A stretch of DNA of 64,000 bases from Pseudomonas frederiksbergensis (GCF_003732665.1 NZ_MOBP01000012.1:124001-188000), one strand, 5' to 3'; shown: positions 30,701 to 36,451, counted from the first letter of the stretch. Numbers and translations are program-made. The notes: generated by a model from the sequence alone, not told the origin.

Positions 30701-30826
30701 CGGATGCGCAGTTGGCAGGCGCTGGACACCGATCACTACGGCATCGTCGCCGGCCAATGGGCACGGGACATCGCCGACATCATCAGCACGGATTCGCCAT
30801 CAGGGGAGGTTCATCAGCATGAGTGA
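21770..30826 (+). CDS. Hybrid NRPS/PKS 3: A, T, C, A(Pro-like), T, KS, (no AT), KR, ACP, TE
   Basis: A protein of 3018 residues. It opens with an A domain and no C domain. Code 1 is D-A-F-F-L-G-V-T-F, aliphatic and Ile-like. T serine is 549. C has HHIIVDG at 730. A2 gives D-V-Q-F-V-A-H-V-V, proline-type. T serine is 1591. KS spans about 1628-2058 with Cys1803 (AACGSSL), His1939 (HGTGT) and His1977 (IGHLG). A KS-to-AT linker (QSGRRQLRWRLAMAYRAG) then joins directly to a post-AT linker (LPPSAFDLERYRF) with no GHSxG acyltransferase between. KR has GGTGGIG near 2444 and Tyr2579 in LDYAAASG. ACP serine is 2713. TE serine is 2849 (GWSFGAW). It should make an aliphatic aminoacyl-prolyl chain extended by one malonate and reduced to a beta-hydroxy acid. 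The ATG pair at 21770/21773 overlaps the previous stop; GGAGG fits 21773 slightly better. Confidence 0.88.
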   Translation: MMNSHKDNTPTLLAQFAEHVRNDPQALAVIDQQVRLTYFELASASERIARGLQARGVQPGQSLALCLPRSWQWLAVILGALKVGAVVVPLDRASPVKRRELMLADAACVGLITPDEDWASASSLWHTTVEALLDHPDQPPQPLADTFAEVSFLFYTSGTTGTPKAVEVGERGLLRLTQTGGYIEIRPTDRFACLSNPAFDACSFELWAPLLNGGCCVMIADEDVLDARRLARVLEEQRVDNLFMTVSLFNTLSADFPACFASLRQVLIGGEQISAAAVRAWYKANPESPCQIFNVYGPTECTTFALCYPIARDFCGLSVPIGRALPDTGVQVLDERQQRVSGGEVGELYLSGSGVARGYRNRGEDTARSFVRLPGLDGGAQVHYRTGDRVKVNDQGLIEYVGRVDRQVKVRGFRIEPGEVELRILEHPRVAQAYVCTRRLAAEDHQLLAFIVPREGLDYLEFDAHLREQLASYMRPHQLFLLERLPLTANGKIDREALLAQPWMPWRPLASTDGDESPALNWLLEQARSLLGQPALGAQDDWLGSGGDSLKAMRLRSAIRSHWQREIPVATLLSESFAVLAEHLISQQDSVIYPPAPAISSARRLPATAEQRRLWLMQQLEPTSTAYNVPLILHLAAGVDVSALAEAVGRLVRRHPGLRTSFAPGADGLDQVIAEQGSTCRTLAHFTEDTWSAFAAMVFGTPFDLATPMLFQAWLLPFADGSCRLLLNMHHIIVDGWSMNLLFDDLTALYEDAVQGRASPEPTPRLSALEFGQWQGQWSIDPHYRDQRRALAQLYRQQEAPSPALLPTAVVSPQARLYRQPLGGARNAALEQFCSQQRLTRFEVLFSVFAWSLYALTGSERPRIASPVSNRPLAEFEDTVGMFANTVLIPTTVDNALALGEQLRRQTATVREVLALQDVALADVVEDLRLSSSATLFDFMFVLENTDYAALADSGLRATLEFSEQFQAKCPLTLLVVGAECWWEYQCSYFDEAQMRAVNQLFNRGLDLLLQSPAATLDTLLGPYRQHLPLASEGASGAAPFSTMADWFEHQVHCTPTATALVAGQQRLSYSELNALADTLAATLIEQHPLPNRDNEPLHVVLFLEASVEHIVALLALAKLNLTAVPLDPGYPLAVQRQVLEQAQPHCLLFSTATEAALDNLNASRFPLQRVNLSAEAQPFERPRHTGERPLYTLFTSGSTGTPKGVQVPDRTLCNLLQWQRTEGQLPAKSVTLQFSMLSFDVSFQEIFGTLCGGGTYHLITPRWRQDAQALLAYLVEARIERLFLPCVALQHLAQTAVAQHLYPPTLREVVTAGEQLLCTDALKTWFAGLPQATLFNHYGPTETHVVSAYRLPANARDWPLRAPIGHAVSNARLLLVDEYERPVPKGSRGYLLVAGPMISRCYLADPALNAARFIERPQTEGEPRLFYRTGDLAWADAHGCLHYLGRDDQQIKLSGHRLELGQIEAALMQVPQVINAVVTIQAEPPRLTAYLQLDGEPATAQVLDRQVARQLPAHVRIDEYRRIDAWPRTPSGKIDRKALNGLGEALERRRSAATVTPLNALEQQLSDLFSAVIGRDIEPDQTFFEAGATSLGLMRLHARYNKELPHTVAMADLFEQVTVRRLAAHLSSAPAVTVERVRHADTGQQPMAIIGMAVNVAGAQNLDEFWAMVQGGALGIEHFPATDGRVGARSQLAGMLDFDPEYFGISRQEARLMDPQQRHLLMACVQALQHAGITPSADGPRIGLIASCGETTYFQQMLRESADGDLPDGFQMALHHDKDFLATKAAYHLDLTGPAMSVQAACGSSLIGVHLASAMLRQGDSDVMLAAGVLIDPTLTDGYRHRSQHIFSSDGLCRPFSDDASGTIGASGYGVVVLKPLAQARADGDRIYALVEASALNNDGRDKMSYTAPSVAGQSAVIREALGKAGLTGADIGYIEAHGTGTLLGDPVEVAALSKAFGDAPAGRCALASVKSQIGHLGAAAGVVGLIRASLAVFHGVVPPNLGFGRINPQIDLEHSPFYVPTTSRPWPEGRRRVAGVSSFGIGGTNAHVIVGAAQQHEVAAEDTLPLLMISAHSRSALLRDVAAIEGYLQAFPERHQALLSHLQSGRRQLRWRLAMAYRAGDVLDTSLIKEVIASGVRLDAHEHSIPALIEAWYDGATLDWPRRSAPPPWDLPPSAFDLERYRFQASAVAEPETAIAQQPLAQWFYQRQWVRVRRLDTAVAAQRETLVLCGNEAPDAMLLESLNAVYKRVIQVRAGNGFKRHGPDRFELDPLDAQALTRLLSEVAEPGLVELDWLHALPLSVTGVVNEQSLAAAQWAGVDTVSALMQAWGQSTRTACLRLWLMSWQACPVDGDVARPELAALAGITEVVPQEYPVRCHWLDWPSPQLDAPELAALLSDPAALPRRMAVRGGYLWQPRLMASPLPATASNSSKLPMDGTFLVLGGTGGIGRTLCEHLLQAPQRRVVLLSRKGELPATLAAYGSRIDCVQADIADLVRWPTVLEQLVRRYGRLAGVIHAAGVGAGSLIRHRDARQLGEAMAAKTRGMLAVEALIEHLAPGFVLYCSSMSALFGGAGHLDYAAASGVLDGFVHYRSNADCLRLGINWDIWRDVGMATTSGASDAAHQEHLTVGLSAQEGCRVFDLALTAQLPQLLISTTGIDTARRFYPVRHGAANAPTPTTVDLRGHLQECLCKWLGVSALEDDDSLYDLGADSLTLLDLIDELQSVTGEVFQLSQFSHKVSLQEVLTLLDGASGSVTSTWDDGVQIDQWHPGAGREWLYLIHPVGGDVQAYRELVSALHPDLGVCVIADPALRLPQLPNITLEERAALYLNAVQAHHPEGVAWRLAGWSFGAWVAQAMCGLAQGSGLRQPLLYLIDPPAPDAGAELALIDEQHIQQVFQREFSARRPDDAPADDVPRYLQSLVACCKNNIASMAGHQPSRLEHTTTRLFIATRANPYGMGSAWQIADLQLAWQGLLPRMRSWQALDTDHYGIVAGQWARDIADIISTDSPSGEVHQHE

Positions 30827-31004
30827 CACACAAGCGCAATTCGATGTGGTGATCAACGATCAGGGCCAGTACTCGGTATGGCCGGTGGGCAAGCCGATGG
30901 CCATTGGCTGGACCGAGGCGGGGCAGCGTGGCGAGCGCCAGGTTTGCCTGGACTACATCGCTGAACACTGGACCGATATGCGACCACGGTCGCTGAAGAA
31001 ATGA
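30819..31004 (+). CDS. MbtH-like protein
   Basis: A 61-residue protein with the full MbtH signature: FDVVINDQGQYSVWPVG, PMAIGWTEAG, and CLDYIAEHWTDMRPRSLKK including the conserved tryptophans. MbtH-like proteins bind A domains of NRPSs and support their folding and adenylation, here presumably those of the three upstream synthetases. The start overlaps the end of the NRPS/PKS gene by 8 bases and has a strong GGGGAGGT ribosome site at 30803-30810. This placement shows it is translated with the cluster. Confidence 0.95.
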   Translation: MSDTQAQFDVVINDQGQYSVWPVGKPMAIGWTEAGQRGERQVCLDYIAEHWTDMRPRSLKK

Positions 31005-31016
31005 ACACCGCAACCC

Positions 31017-31110
31017 CCTGTGGGAGCGGGCTTGCTCGCGAAAGCGGCCTTGCAGTCGATCAAGATGGCGACTGACACGACGCCTTCGCGAGCAAGCCCG
31101 CTCCCACAGG
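31017..31110. repeat. REPIN (pair of inverted REP sequences)
   Basis: A 26-base arm at 31017-31042 (CCTGTGGGAGCGGGCTTGCT...) is mirrored exactly at 31085-31110, with a 42-base variable spacer. This is the common Pseudomonas REP doublet, mobilised by RAYT transposases in trans. It lies between the MbtH and TauD genes and could form a long hairpin that attenuates read-through into the dioxygenase gene. Confidence 0.9.
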
Positions 31111-31142
31111 TTCCGGGTATTCCAATAAAAAGGTGAGGGAAC

Positions 31143-32012
31143 ATGGATCAATTGGCACTCAAGGCTATCGAGCGCATCGCCGGGCAAACCCGTGCGCCGT
31201 ATCAGAGCATCACCGTCGACCGCCTGACGCCGATCATCGGCGCGCAAATCGGCGGGATCGACCTGTCACAACCCCTGGGCGACGAGCAATTGGCGGAAGT
31301 ACGCCGGGCCTTTCTGGAGAATCACGTGCTGGTGTTTCGCGACCAGCATTTGACCGTGGAGCAGCACAAAGCCTTTGGCCGGGTGTTCGGTGAGCTGCGG
31401 GCGTTGCCGGTGGAGGACATCGATGGCGATGACCCGGAATTGGTGGTGATTCGCGCCAACGCACAATCGCGGTTCGTCGCCGGTGAAACCTGGCACACCG
31501 ACGGCACGGCGGACCTGGAACCGTCCATGGGCTCGATGCTGTACGTCAAGGAGACCCCGTCCATCGGCACCGGTGGCGACACGCTGTTCGCCAACATGCA
31601 CCTGGCCGTGGAAATGCTCTCACCGACGATGCAGCAGTTCCTCGGCGAATTGACCGCGATCCACGATGGCGAAATTCCGTGGAAGGGTTTCACGCCACCG
31701 GCCAATCTGCCCAAGACCGAACACCCGGTGGTGGTCCGCCACCCGGAAACCGGGCGTAAGACGCTGTTCGTCAATTCCGGGTTTACCTCGCACATCGTCC
31801 AGTTGTCGGGCGGCGAGAGTCAGATGCTGCTGAACATGCTGTTCGACCTGGTGGCCCGGGAACCGATCCTCAGCTGCCGCGTGCGCTGGGCGCCTAATAC
31901 GTTGGTGTTCTGGGACAACCGCTGCACCCAGCATCACGCCGTGTGGGATTACTTCCCGCATTCGCGGTATGGCGAGCGAGTGACGATCCTGGGCAAACAA
32001 CCCAAGGCTTGA
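31143..32012 (+). CDS. TauD/TfdA-family Fe(II)/2-oxoglutarate dioxygenase
   Basis: A protein of 289 residues. The iron triad is visible as His118 and Asp120 (TWHTDGT) with His264 in RCTQHHAVWDY, and the 2-oxoglutarate arginine is in the following YGERVTI region. The family hydroxylates taurine, herbicides, or, inside NRPS clusters, amino-acid residues and carrier-bound intermediates. Placed directly after the MbtH gene and before the exporter, it is best read as a tailoring hydroxylase. A proline-derived residue is an attractive target because two of the cluster's A domains look proline-specific. Free taurine use is less likely here, as no tauABC genes adjoin. ATG 31143 has AGGTGAGG about 5 bases upstream. 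The REPIN separates it from the MbtH gene, so it may have its own promoter. Confidence 0.85.
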   Translation: MDQLALKAIERIAGQTRAPYQSITVDRLTPIIGAQIGGIDLSQPLGDEQLAEVRRAFLENHVLVFRDQHLTVEQHKAFGRVFGELRALPVEDIDGDDPELVVIRANAQSRFVAGETWHTDGTADLEPSMGSMLYVKETPSIGTGGDTLFANMHLAVEMLSPTMQQFLGELTAIHDGEIPWKGFTPPANLPKTEHPVVVRHPETGRKTLFVNSGFTSHIVQLSGGESQMLLNMLFDLVAREPILSCRVRWAPNTLVFWDNRCTQHHAVWDYFPHSRYGERVTILGKQPKA

Positions 32013-32022
32013 ACTCTGCACA

Positions 32023-32042
32023 TCCCCCCTGTGGGAGCGGGT
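32023..32042. repeat. Partial REP sequence
   Basis: The stretch CCCCCCTGTGGGAGCGGGTG at about 32023-32042 repeats the first half of a REPIN arm and then diverges. It lies just after the TauD gene, in the short gap before the convergent MFS gene, and is probably a decayed or single REP copy. Confidence 0.6.
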
Positions 32043-32091
32043 GTTGTCGGGTGGATTGAGGTCGCAGAGGGCTGGTCGATGCAGGTCAGGC

Positions 32092-33327
32092 TCATGGTGT
32101 CGGCTCCAGCACCCCCTCAGGCTGGCTGACCCGCAGCACGCGGTAGCCCAGCAGCCCGATGGGAATGCAGGCCAGTGCCAGCGCCGAGAACAACACCGCG
32201 CCGCCAAAATGAGCGATGACCACCGCCCCCAGCAATGGCGCCAAAGCCGAGCCGAACCCTGCGAGCATGGAAATGCCAATAAAACTGCCACGCATCCCCG
32301 GCGGTGCCAAACGATCAATCAGCGTGCCGAACAGCGGCATCACAATGATCTCGGCGAATGTCGCGAAGACCACGGCGAACAACCAGCCGGCCCACCAGGC
32401 CCCGGTGTTGAAGGCAATGATCGCGTGGGCCACCATCAGGCAGCCCAGGGCCATCAGGTACGCGGTCTTGTCGGCCAGGGCGATCAGCCAACTCATCAAA
32501 AACAAGTGCACCACCAGCACCACGGCGGCGTTGGTGAAACTCATCATGGCGATGATGTGGTTGATGTCGTCGACGCTCAATTGCAGCAGGTAAAAGGTCA
32601 GTGGCTCATCGAGTTGTGCGTAGACCAGCACCAGGAAAAAGTTGGCGACGATGATCGACAGGAACACCTTGCTGCCGAGCACGGCGCGGAAAATCTGCCG
32701 CAGCGGCGGCGAGGCCGTTTTCGCCAGATGCGGGTTGCGCAGCCGTGCCTTGGCGGCATTCAGAATGGTCAGCGTCAGCACCCCGTAGACGCACACGGCA
32801 ATCGCAAACACACCGTCGCTCTGGTGGTTGGCGAACCACAGCCCGATCAGCGGCCCGATGGCGGCCGCGCAATTGACCACGTAGTAACGGATATGGAACA
32901 GGAACGTGCGCTGGGCATCATCCACCGCCGTGTCACTCAACAGCATGCGCAGCAGCGGCTCGAGAATGCTCTGGGACAGCGCCATGCCGATGATCGCCGC
33001 GAAATAGCTGGTTTGCCCCGGCATCAGGCCCATCAACAGGTAACAACTGGCGCACAACGCGCAGCCGAACAGCATCAGGTTGCGCGAGTTGAAGCGATCC
33101 CCCAGCAAACCGCTGAGGGGCGACAAGGCAATCGAGATCAGCGCGCCGAGGGCCAGTTGCGCGCCAATCTCGGTGATCGGCGTGCCGAAGCGCTGGTTCA
33201 TGGCCACGGCAATGAACGGCCAGATCATGAACGAGGCGACCCGCGCCAATCCGATCCCGAGTAACAGCCAGCGGGTTGGATGGGGCAGGGCACGCACAGA
33301 GGCCAAGGTGTTCGGGCGCTGGCTCAT
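32092..33327 (-). CDS. MFS transporter, probable product exporter
   Basis: An integral membrane protein of 411 residues with about 12 hydrophobic segments. The loop between helices 2 and 3 contains the major-facilitator motif LLGDRFNSRNLML. A short cytoplasmic loop near the middle (KARLRNPHLAKTASPPLR) splits the two six-helix halves. ATG 33327 is preferred over an upstream TTG; it overlaps the TGA of the GNAT gene (TGATG). The gene is convergent with the TauD gene and is the nearest transporter to the hybrid cluster, so export of or self-protection against the peptide is likely. The pairing with the GNAT gene could instead mean a small independent export/acetylation unit. Confidence 0.75.
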   Translation of the reverse strand: MSQRPNTLASVRALPHPTRWLLLGIGLARVASFMIWPFIAVAMNQRFGTPITEIGAQLALGALISIALSPLSGLLGDRFNSRNLMLFGCALCASCYLLMGLMPGQTSYFAAIIGMALSQSILEPLLRMLLSDTAVDDAQRTFLFHIRYYVVNCAAAIGPLIGLWFANHQSDGVFAIAVCVYGVLTLTILNAAKARLRNPHLAKTASPPLRQIFRAVLGSKVFLSIIVANFFLVLVYAQLDEPLTFYLLQLSVDDINHIIAMMSFTNAAVVLVVHLFLMSWLIALADKTAYLMALGCLMVAHAIIAFNTGAWWAGWLFAVVFATFAEIIVMPLFGTLIDRLAPPGMRGSFIGISMLAGFGSALAPLLGAVVIAHFGGAVLFSALALACIPIGLLGYRVLRVSQPEGVLEPTP

Positions 33328-33842
33328 CAAGTGAGCCGAAGCCGATAGATCAGGTCGTCAAACCATCGGTCGCCAATCTGATAGGCCTGGGGCACGCGGC
33401 GGTCGAACACGAAACCGCATTTCTCCAGCACTTTGCACGAAGCAATGTTGCCGTCGGTCACCGTCGATTCCAGCGACTCCAGGCCAATGGCAGCGGCGTA
33501 ATCGATGATCGCTTGCCGGGCCTGGGTGCCGTAGCCCTTGCCCTGAAACTCCGGCAACAGCAGGGTGCCGACCTCGGCGTGGCCCGGCGACAGAATACGA
33601 AAACCGCTGACGCCCAGTTCCTGCCCGGTTTCCTTGTCGATCACCACCAGGCACAGCCAATGGTCAGACTGCGGCGTCCACGCCGGGAGGCGGTGATCGA
33701 AACCTTTGCGAATCTGATCCTCGGCGATTTCGCCGAACACGAATTGCATGGTCTGGGGTTCGGAGTGAAGCCTGAGGAACAGTGGCCAGTCAGCCTCGAC
33801 CATGGTCCGCAAATACAGCCGCTCGGTGTGTAACGCCAGCAT
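33327..33842 (-). CDS. GNAT-family N-acetyltransferase (RimJ/RimL-like)
   Basis: A protein of 171 residues that begins LALHTERLYLRTM. It carries the acetyl-CoA motif A as LLLPEFQGKGYGTQARQAII and a C-terminal NIASCKVLEKCGFVFD, typical of Acetyltransf_3 proteins that acetylate ribosomal proteins, amino acids or antibiotics. ATG 33842 is chosen because AAGGAG lies about 7 bases upstream. It is translationally coupled to the MFS gene, so a self-resistance role (acetylating the cluster's own product) is conceivable but unproven. Confidence 0.75.
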   Translation of the reverse strand: MLALHTERLYLRTMVEADWPLFLRLHSEPQTMQFVFGEIAEDQIRKGFDHRLPAWTPQSDHWLCLVVIDKETGQELGVSGFRILSPGHAEVGTLLLPEFQGKGYGTQARQAIIDYAAAIGLESLESTVTDGNIASCKVLEKCGFVFDRRVPQAYQIGDRWFDDLIYRLRLT

Positions 33843-33867
33843 CCAATGCTCCTTGGTCGATCGATAA

Positions 33868-33911
33868 GGGACAGGCTTTTTTACGCGGCGCACCGGCAAA
33901 GATCAATGCAA
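33868..33911. repeat. Copy 1 of a 44-45-base duplicated intergenic element
   Basis: GGGACAGGCTTTTTTACGC followed by GGCGCACCGGCAAAGATCAA is nearly identical to sequence at 37500-37544, with four or five differences over 45 bases. This copy begins 26 bases upstream of the minus-strand GNAT start and ends before the stop of the AraC-type gene. Confidence 0.6.
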
Positions 33912-33934
33912 AGCTGAAACAACGCCGAGATGCT

Positions 33935-34873
33935 TTAGCCGGCGTTGAACAGCGCGGTTTGCATCGCTTGTGGCGCCTGGCCGAAAGCACGCAGAAACGC
34001 CTGGCGCATGCGTTCCCGATCACCAAAACCCGTGGCCCTGGCGATCACCTCGATGGGATGGCGGCCGGTCTCCATCATCAGGCGTGCCGCTTCCACCCGC
34101 AGGCTTTCTATGGCCTTGGCCGGGGTTTGCCCGGTTTCCTCGCGAAACACGCGACTGAACTGGCGAGGGCTGAGCCGCGCCACGGAGGCGAGGGCTTCGA
34201 CGGACAGGTCATCGGTCAGATTCTCCCGCGCATAGGCCATCGCCAACTGCACGCGATCCGATTTAGGGTCCAGTTCCAGCAGCGCCGACAGTTGCGATTG
34301 TTCGCTGCCGCGACGCTGATAAATGACCAGTTTGCGCGAGATCCGCCGGGCCAGGTCGCTGCCCAAGTCGTTCTCGACCATGGCCAGCGACAGGTCCAGG
34401 GCGGCGCTCATTCCGGCGCCGGTCCACACCTGGCCGTCCACCACGAACAGCTTGTCCTCTTCAAGGCGAATATCCGGATAGCGCTTCTGAAACGCCGGTG
34501 CGTGCAGCCAGTGGGTGGTGGCGCGTTTGCCGGCCAGCAAGCCGGCCTCGGCGAGCACGAAGATGCCGGTACACAGCGACACCACCCGCCGTGACTGTGC
34601 GCTGGCGGCGCGGACAAATTCGAGCAGGCTGGCGTCCGGCAACTGGAATTCGAGGTAGCCGCTGACGATCAGGGTGTCGTAACCCTCGGCCCGAATCGGC
34701 GTGCTGTTCACCGAAAAGCCCTGGGACGACATCACCGCGCCGCCGGTTTCCGACACCAGGTGAAATTCGTAGGCCGGCTCATCGTGCAGCAGGTTGGCGC
34801 ATTCGAATACCGAGCCTACCGAAAGGCTGAGCGGTTGAAAGTTCGGATAAACCACCAATGCCACGCTGTGCAT
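33935..34873 (-). CDS. GATase-like/AraC-family transcriptional regulator (GlxA type)
   Basis: A protein of 312 residues. The N-terminal DJ-1/PfpI-like sensor domain shows RRVVSLCTGIFVLAEAGLL, with Cys in the nucleophile-elbow position, and the segment RATTHWLHA. The C-terminal AraC domain has two helix-turn-helix units (LSVEALASVARLSPRQFSRVFREET, then HPIEVIARATGFGDRERMRQAF). Such proteins activate catabolic or stress genes in response to small metabolites. ATG 34873 is chosen over the longer reading because AGGAG lies about 9 bases upstream. It is divergent from the NemR-like gene, so the 182-base gap is shared promoter sequence. Confidence 0.85.
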   Translation of the reverse strand: MHSVALVVYPNFQPLSLSVGSVFECANLLHDEPAYEFHLVSETGGAVMSSQGFSVNSTPIRAEGYDTLIVSGYLEFQLPDASLLEFVRAASAQSRRVVSLCTGIFVLAEAGLLAGKRATTHWLHAPAFQKRYPDIRLEEDKLFVVDGQVWTGAGMSAALDLSLAMVENDLGSDLARRISRKLVIYQRRGSEQSQLSALLELDPKSDRVQLAMAYARENLTDDLSVEALASVARLSPRQFSRVFREETGQTPAKAIESLRVEAARLMMETGRHPIEVIARATGFGDRERMRQAFLRAFGQAPQAMQTALFNAG

Positions 34874-35019
34874 TCCATCTCTCCTGGGGGCGACAAGTCG
34901 GTGATTGTCGGGGGTGGTTCGGCAAACGGCAACTGACATCTTGACGGCGATGTCCGGAATCCTTGCGGATTTGACATTGTGCGAGTTTTACCCGGCTCCT
35001 AAGATTCAACTCAACGAGC

Positions 35020-35034
35020 TAGACGACTGGTCTA
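35020..35034. promoter_or_regulatory. TAGAC-N5-GTCTA palindrome, candidate operator of the TetR/NemR-like repressor
   Basis: TAGACGACTGGTCTA is a 5+5 inverted repeat ending 21 bases before the ATG of the TetR-family gene. TetR repressors usually bind such palindromes in their own promoters, and as far as I recall E. coli NemR uses a TAGACC...GGTCTA-type site. Its position suits autorepression of the regulator and the downstream DJ-1-like gene. Confidence 0.6.
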
Positions 35035-35055
35035 CTCAGGCAGTCGGATATAAAG

Positions 35056-35652
35056 ATGAAGGTCAGTAAACGCGTGAGGCAACATATTCTCGATACCGCC
35101 AAAGTTATTGTCAGCCTTAAAGGCTTTTCAGCGGTGGGATTGAATGAAGTGCTGCAGGCTGCCGATGTTCCCAAAGGCTCGTTCTATCATTACTTCGGTT
35201 CCAAAGATGCGTTTGGTGTGGCATTGCTGGATAACTACTTTGAAAGTTACTTGAACGAAGTGCAGCCAATTTTCCAACAGCCCGATACGTCGGAACGTCA
35301 GAAGCTAATATTTTATTGGCAGCGCTGGATCGACAACCAGACGCAGCCCACAGACGCTGGCAAGTGTCTGGCAGTGAAATTGGGGGCGGAGGTCGCGGAC
35401 CTTTCCGAACCCATGCGATTGGCCCTGGATCGCGGTACGTCGCAGATCATCAGCGTGCTGGCTGCCGCGCTGGACCGCGGAATGAAAGACGGTTCGCTGA
35501 CGGTTGATGAAACCCCCGAGTGCATGGCGCTGCGCTTGTACGCGTTGTGGCTGGGGGCGAGTGTCATGGCCAAGATCACCCTTACCACCGTTGCATTCGA
35601 AGAAGCCATGCAGATGACGCGAACGTTGTTGGGATGCGTGGACGAACACTGA
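35056..35652 (+). CDS. TetR-family repressor, NemR-like
   Basis: A protein of 198 residues. The N-terminal HTH is clear: HILDTAKVIVSLKGFSAVGL, then LQAADVPKGSFYHYFGSKDAFGVALL, which closely follows the NemR pattern as I remember it. NemR senses electrophiles, quinones and reactive chlorine through cysteines and derepresses detoxification enzymes. Candidate sensor cysteines here are in GKCLAVKLG, PECMALR and LLGCVDEH. The next gene, 26 bases downstream, encodes an Hsp31/DJ-1-like protein, a common partner for glyoxal-type stress. A palindrome at 35020-35034 is the likely operator. Confidence 0.85.
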   Translation: MKVSKRVRQHILDTAKVIVSLKGFSAVGLNEVLQAADVPKGSFYHYFGSKDAFGVALLDNYFESYLNEVQPIFQQPDTSERQKLIFYWQRWIDNQTQPTDAGKCLAVKLGAEVADLSEPMRLALDRGTSQIISVLAAALDRGMKDGSLTVDETPECMALRLYALWLGASVMAKITLTTVAFEEAMQMTRTLLGCVDEH

Positions 35653-35678
35653 TAACCCCACCCTTAGAGGACGCACAG

Positions 35679-36356
35679 ATGAAAGTATTAATGGTATTGA
35701 CCTCCCACGATCAACTGGGCAACACCGGCAAGAAAACCGGTTTCTGGCTCGAGGAATTCGCCGCCCCGTATTACACCTTCAAAGACGCGGGGGCCGATGT
35801 GGTGCTGGCATCGCCGGCCGGCGGGCAGCCACCGCTGGACCCGAAAAGCGATCAGCCTGAATTCCAGACTGAATACACCGCACGTTTCAAATCCGATCTG
35901 GCGGCGCAACAGGCCCTGGCGTCCACCGTTACCCTGGATTCGGTGACCCAGGCTGACTTTGACACGGTGTTTTACCCAGGTGGCCACGGTCCGTTGTGGG
36001 ATCTTGCTGAGTCTGCCACTTCCATTGCGTTGATCGAGGCCTTTGAACGCGCCGGCAAACCCATCGGTTTCGTCTGCCACGCCCCGGGCGCACTGCGCCA
36101 CGTCAAGGCCGCCAGCGGTGAACCCTTGATCAAGAACCGCCGTGTCACCGGGTTCACCAATTCCGAAGAGGAAGGTGTTGGTCTGACCGAAGTGGTGCCA
36201 TTTCTTATCGAAGATGAATTCAAGGCGCTTGGTGCCCGGTATGAGAAGGGCAGTGATTGGGCGTCCTTTATTGTCGAAGATGGCCTGTTGGTCACTGGAC
36301 AAAACCCGGCAAGTTCCGAAGCCGTTGCAAAAGCGCTGCTCAAGTTGCTGGCGTGA
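35679..36356 (+). CDS. DJ-1/PfpI superfamily protein, Hsp31/glyoxalase III-like
   Basis: A protein of 225 residues starting KVLMVLTSHDQLGNTGKKTGFWLEE, with the Hsp31-type active site FVCHAPGALRHVK (nucleophile Cys and following His) and YPGGHGPLWDL as the oxyanion segment. The family includes cofactor-free glyoxalases that convert methylglyoxal or glyoxal to hydroxy acids, and stress chaperones. ATG 35679 is preceded by AGAGGACG about 7 bases away. It sits 26 bases after the NemR-like repressor, and co-regulation by that protein is likely. Cytoplasmic; no signal peptide. Confidence 0.85.
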   Translation: MKVLMVLTSHDQLGNTGKKTGFWLEEFAAPYYTFKDAGADVVLASPAGGQPPLDPKSDQPEFQTEYTARFKSDLAAQQALASTVTLDSVTQADFDTVFYPGGHGPLWDLAESATSIALIEAFERAGKPIGFVCHAPGALRHVKAASGEPLIKNRRVTGFTNSEEEGVGLTEVVPFLIEDEFKALGARYEKGSDWASFIVEDGLLVTGQNPASSEAVAKALLKLLA

Positions 36357-36385
36357 TTTAACCCTTTCGAAAAGTTAATAAGTCA

Positions 36386-36408
36386 CGTGCCAAAGGATCG
36401 TTGGCACG
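36386..36408. promoter_or_regulatory. 8-bp inverted repeat, hairpin or operator
   Basis: CGTGCCAA (36386-36393) and TTGGCACG (36401-36408) form a perfect inverted repeat with a 7-base loop. It lies after the DJ-1-like stop and 44 bases before the small ORF start. No T-tract follows, so it may be an operator or a processing/termination hairpin. Confidence 0.4.
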
Positions 36409-36451
36409 GTGGCTAACTAATACCTTTGATTTGAAGCGTGGAGTTGACGTC

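Noticed and set aside
31017..31110. Repeat considered as a CRISPR-like or riboswitch structure
   Set aside because: It is a single inverted pair with the known Pseudomonas REP sequence, not an array, and has no aptamer features.
32041..33264. Plus-strand open frame opposite the MFS gene
   Set aside because: Composition (Gln/His/Arg-rich) is that of an antisense shadow; the minus strand encodes an evident 12-helix transporter.
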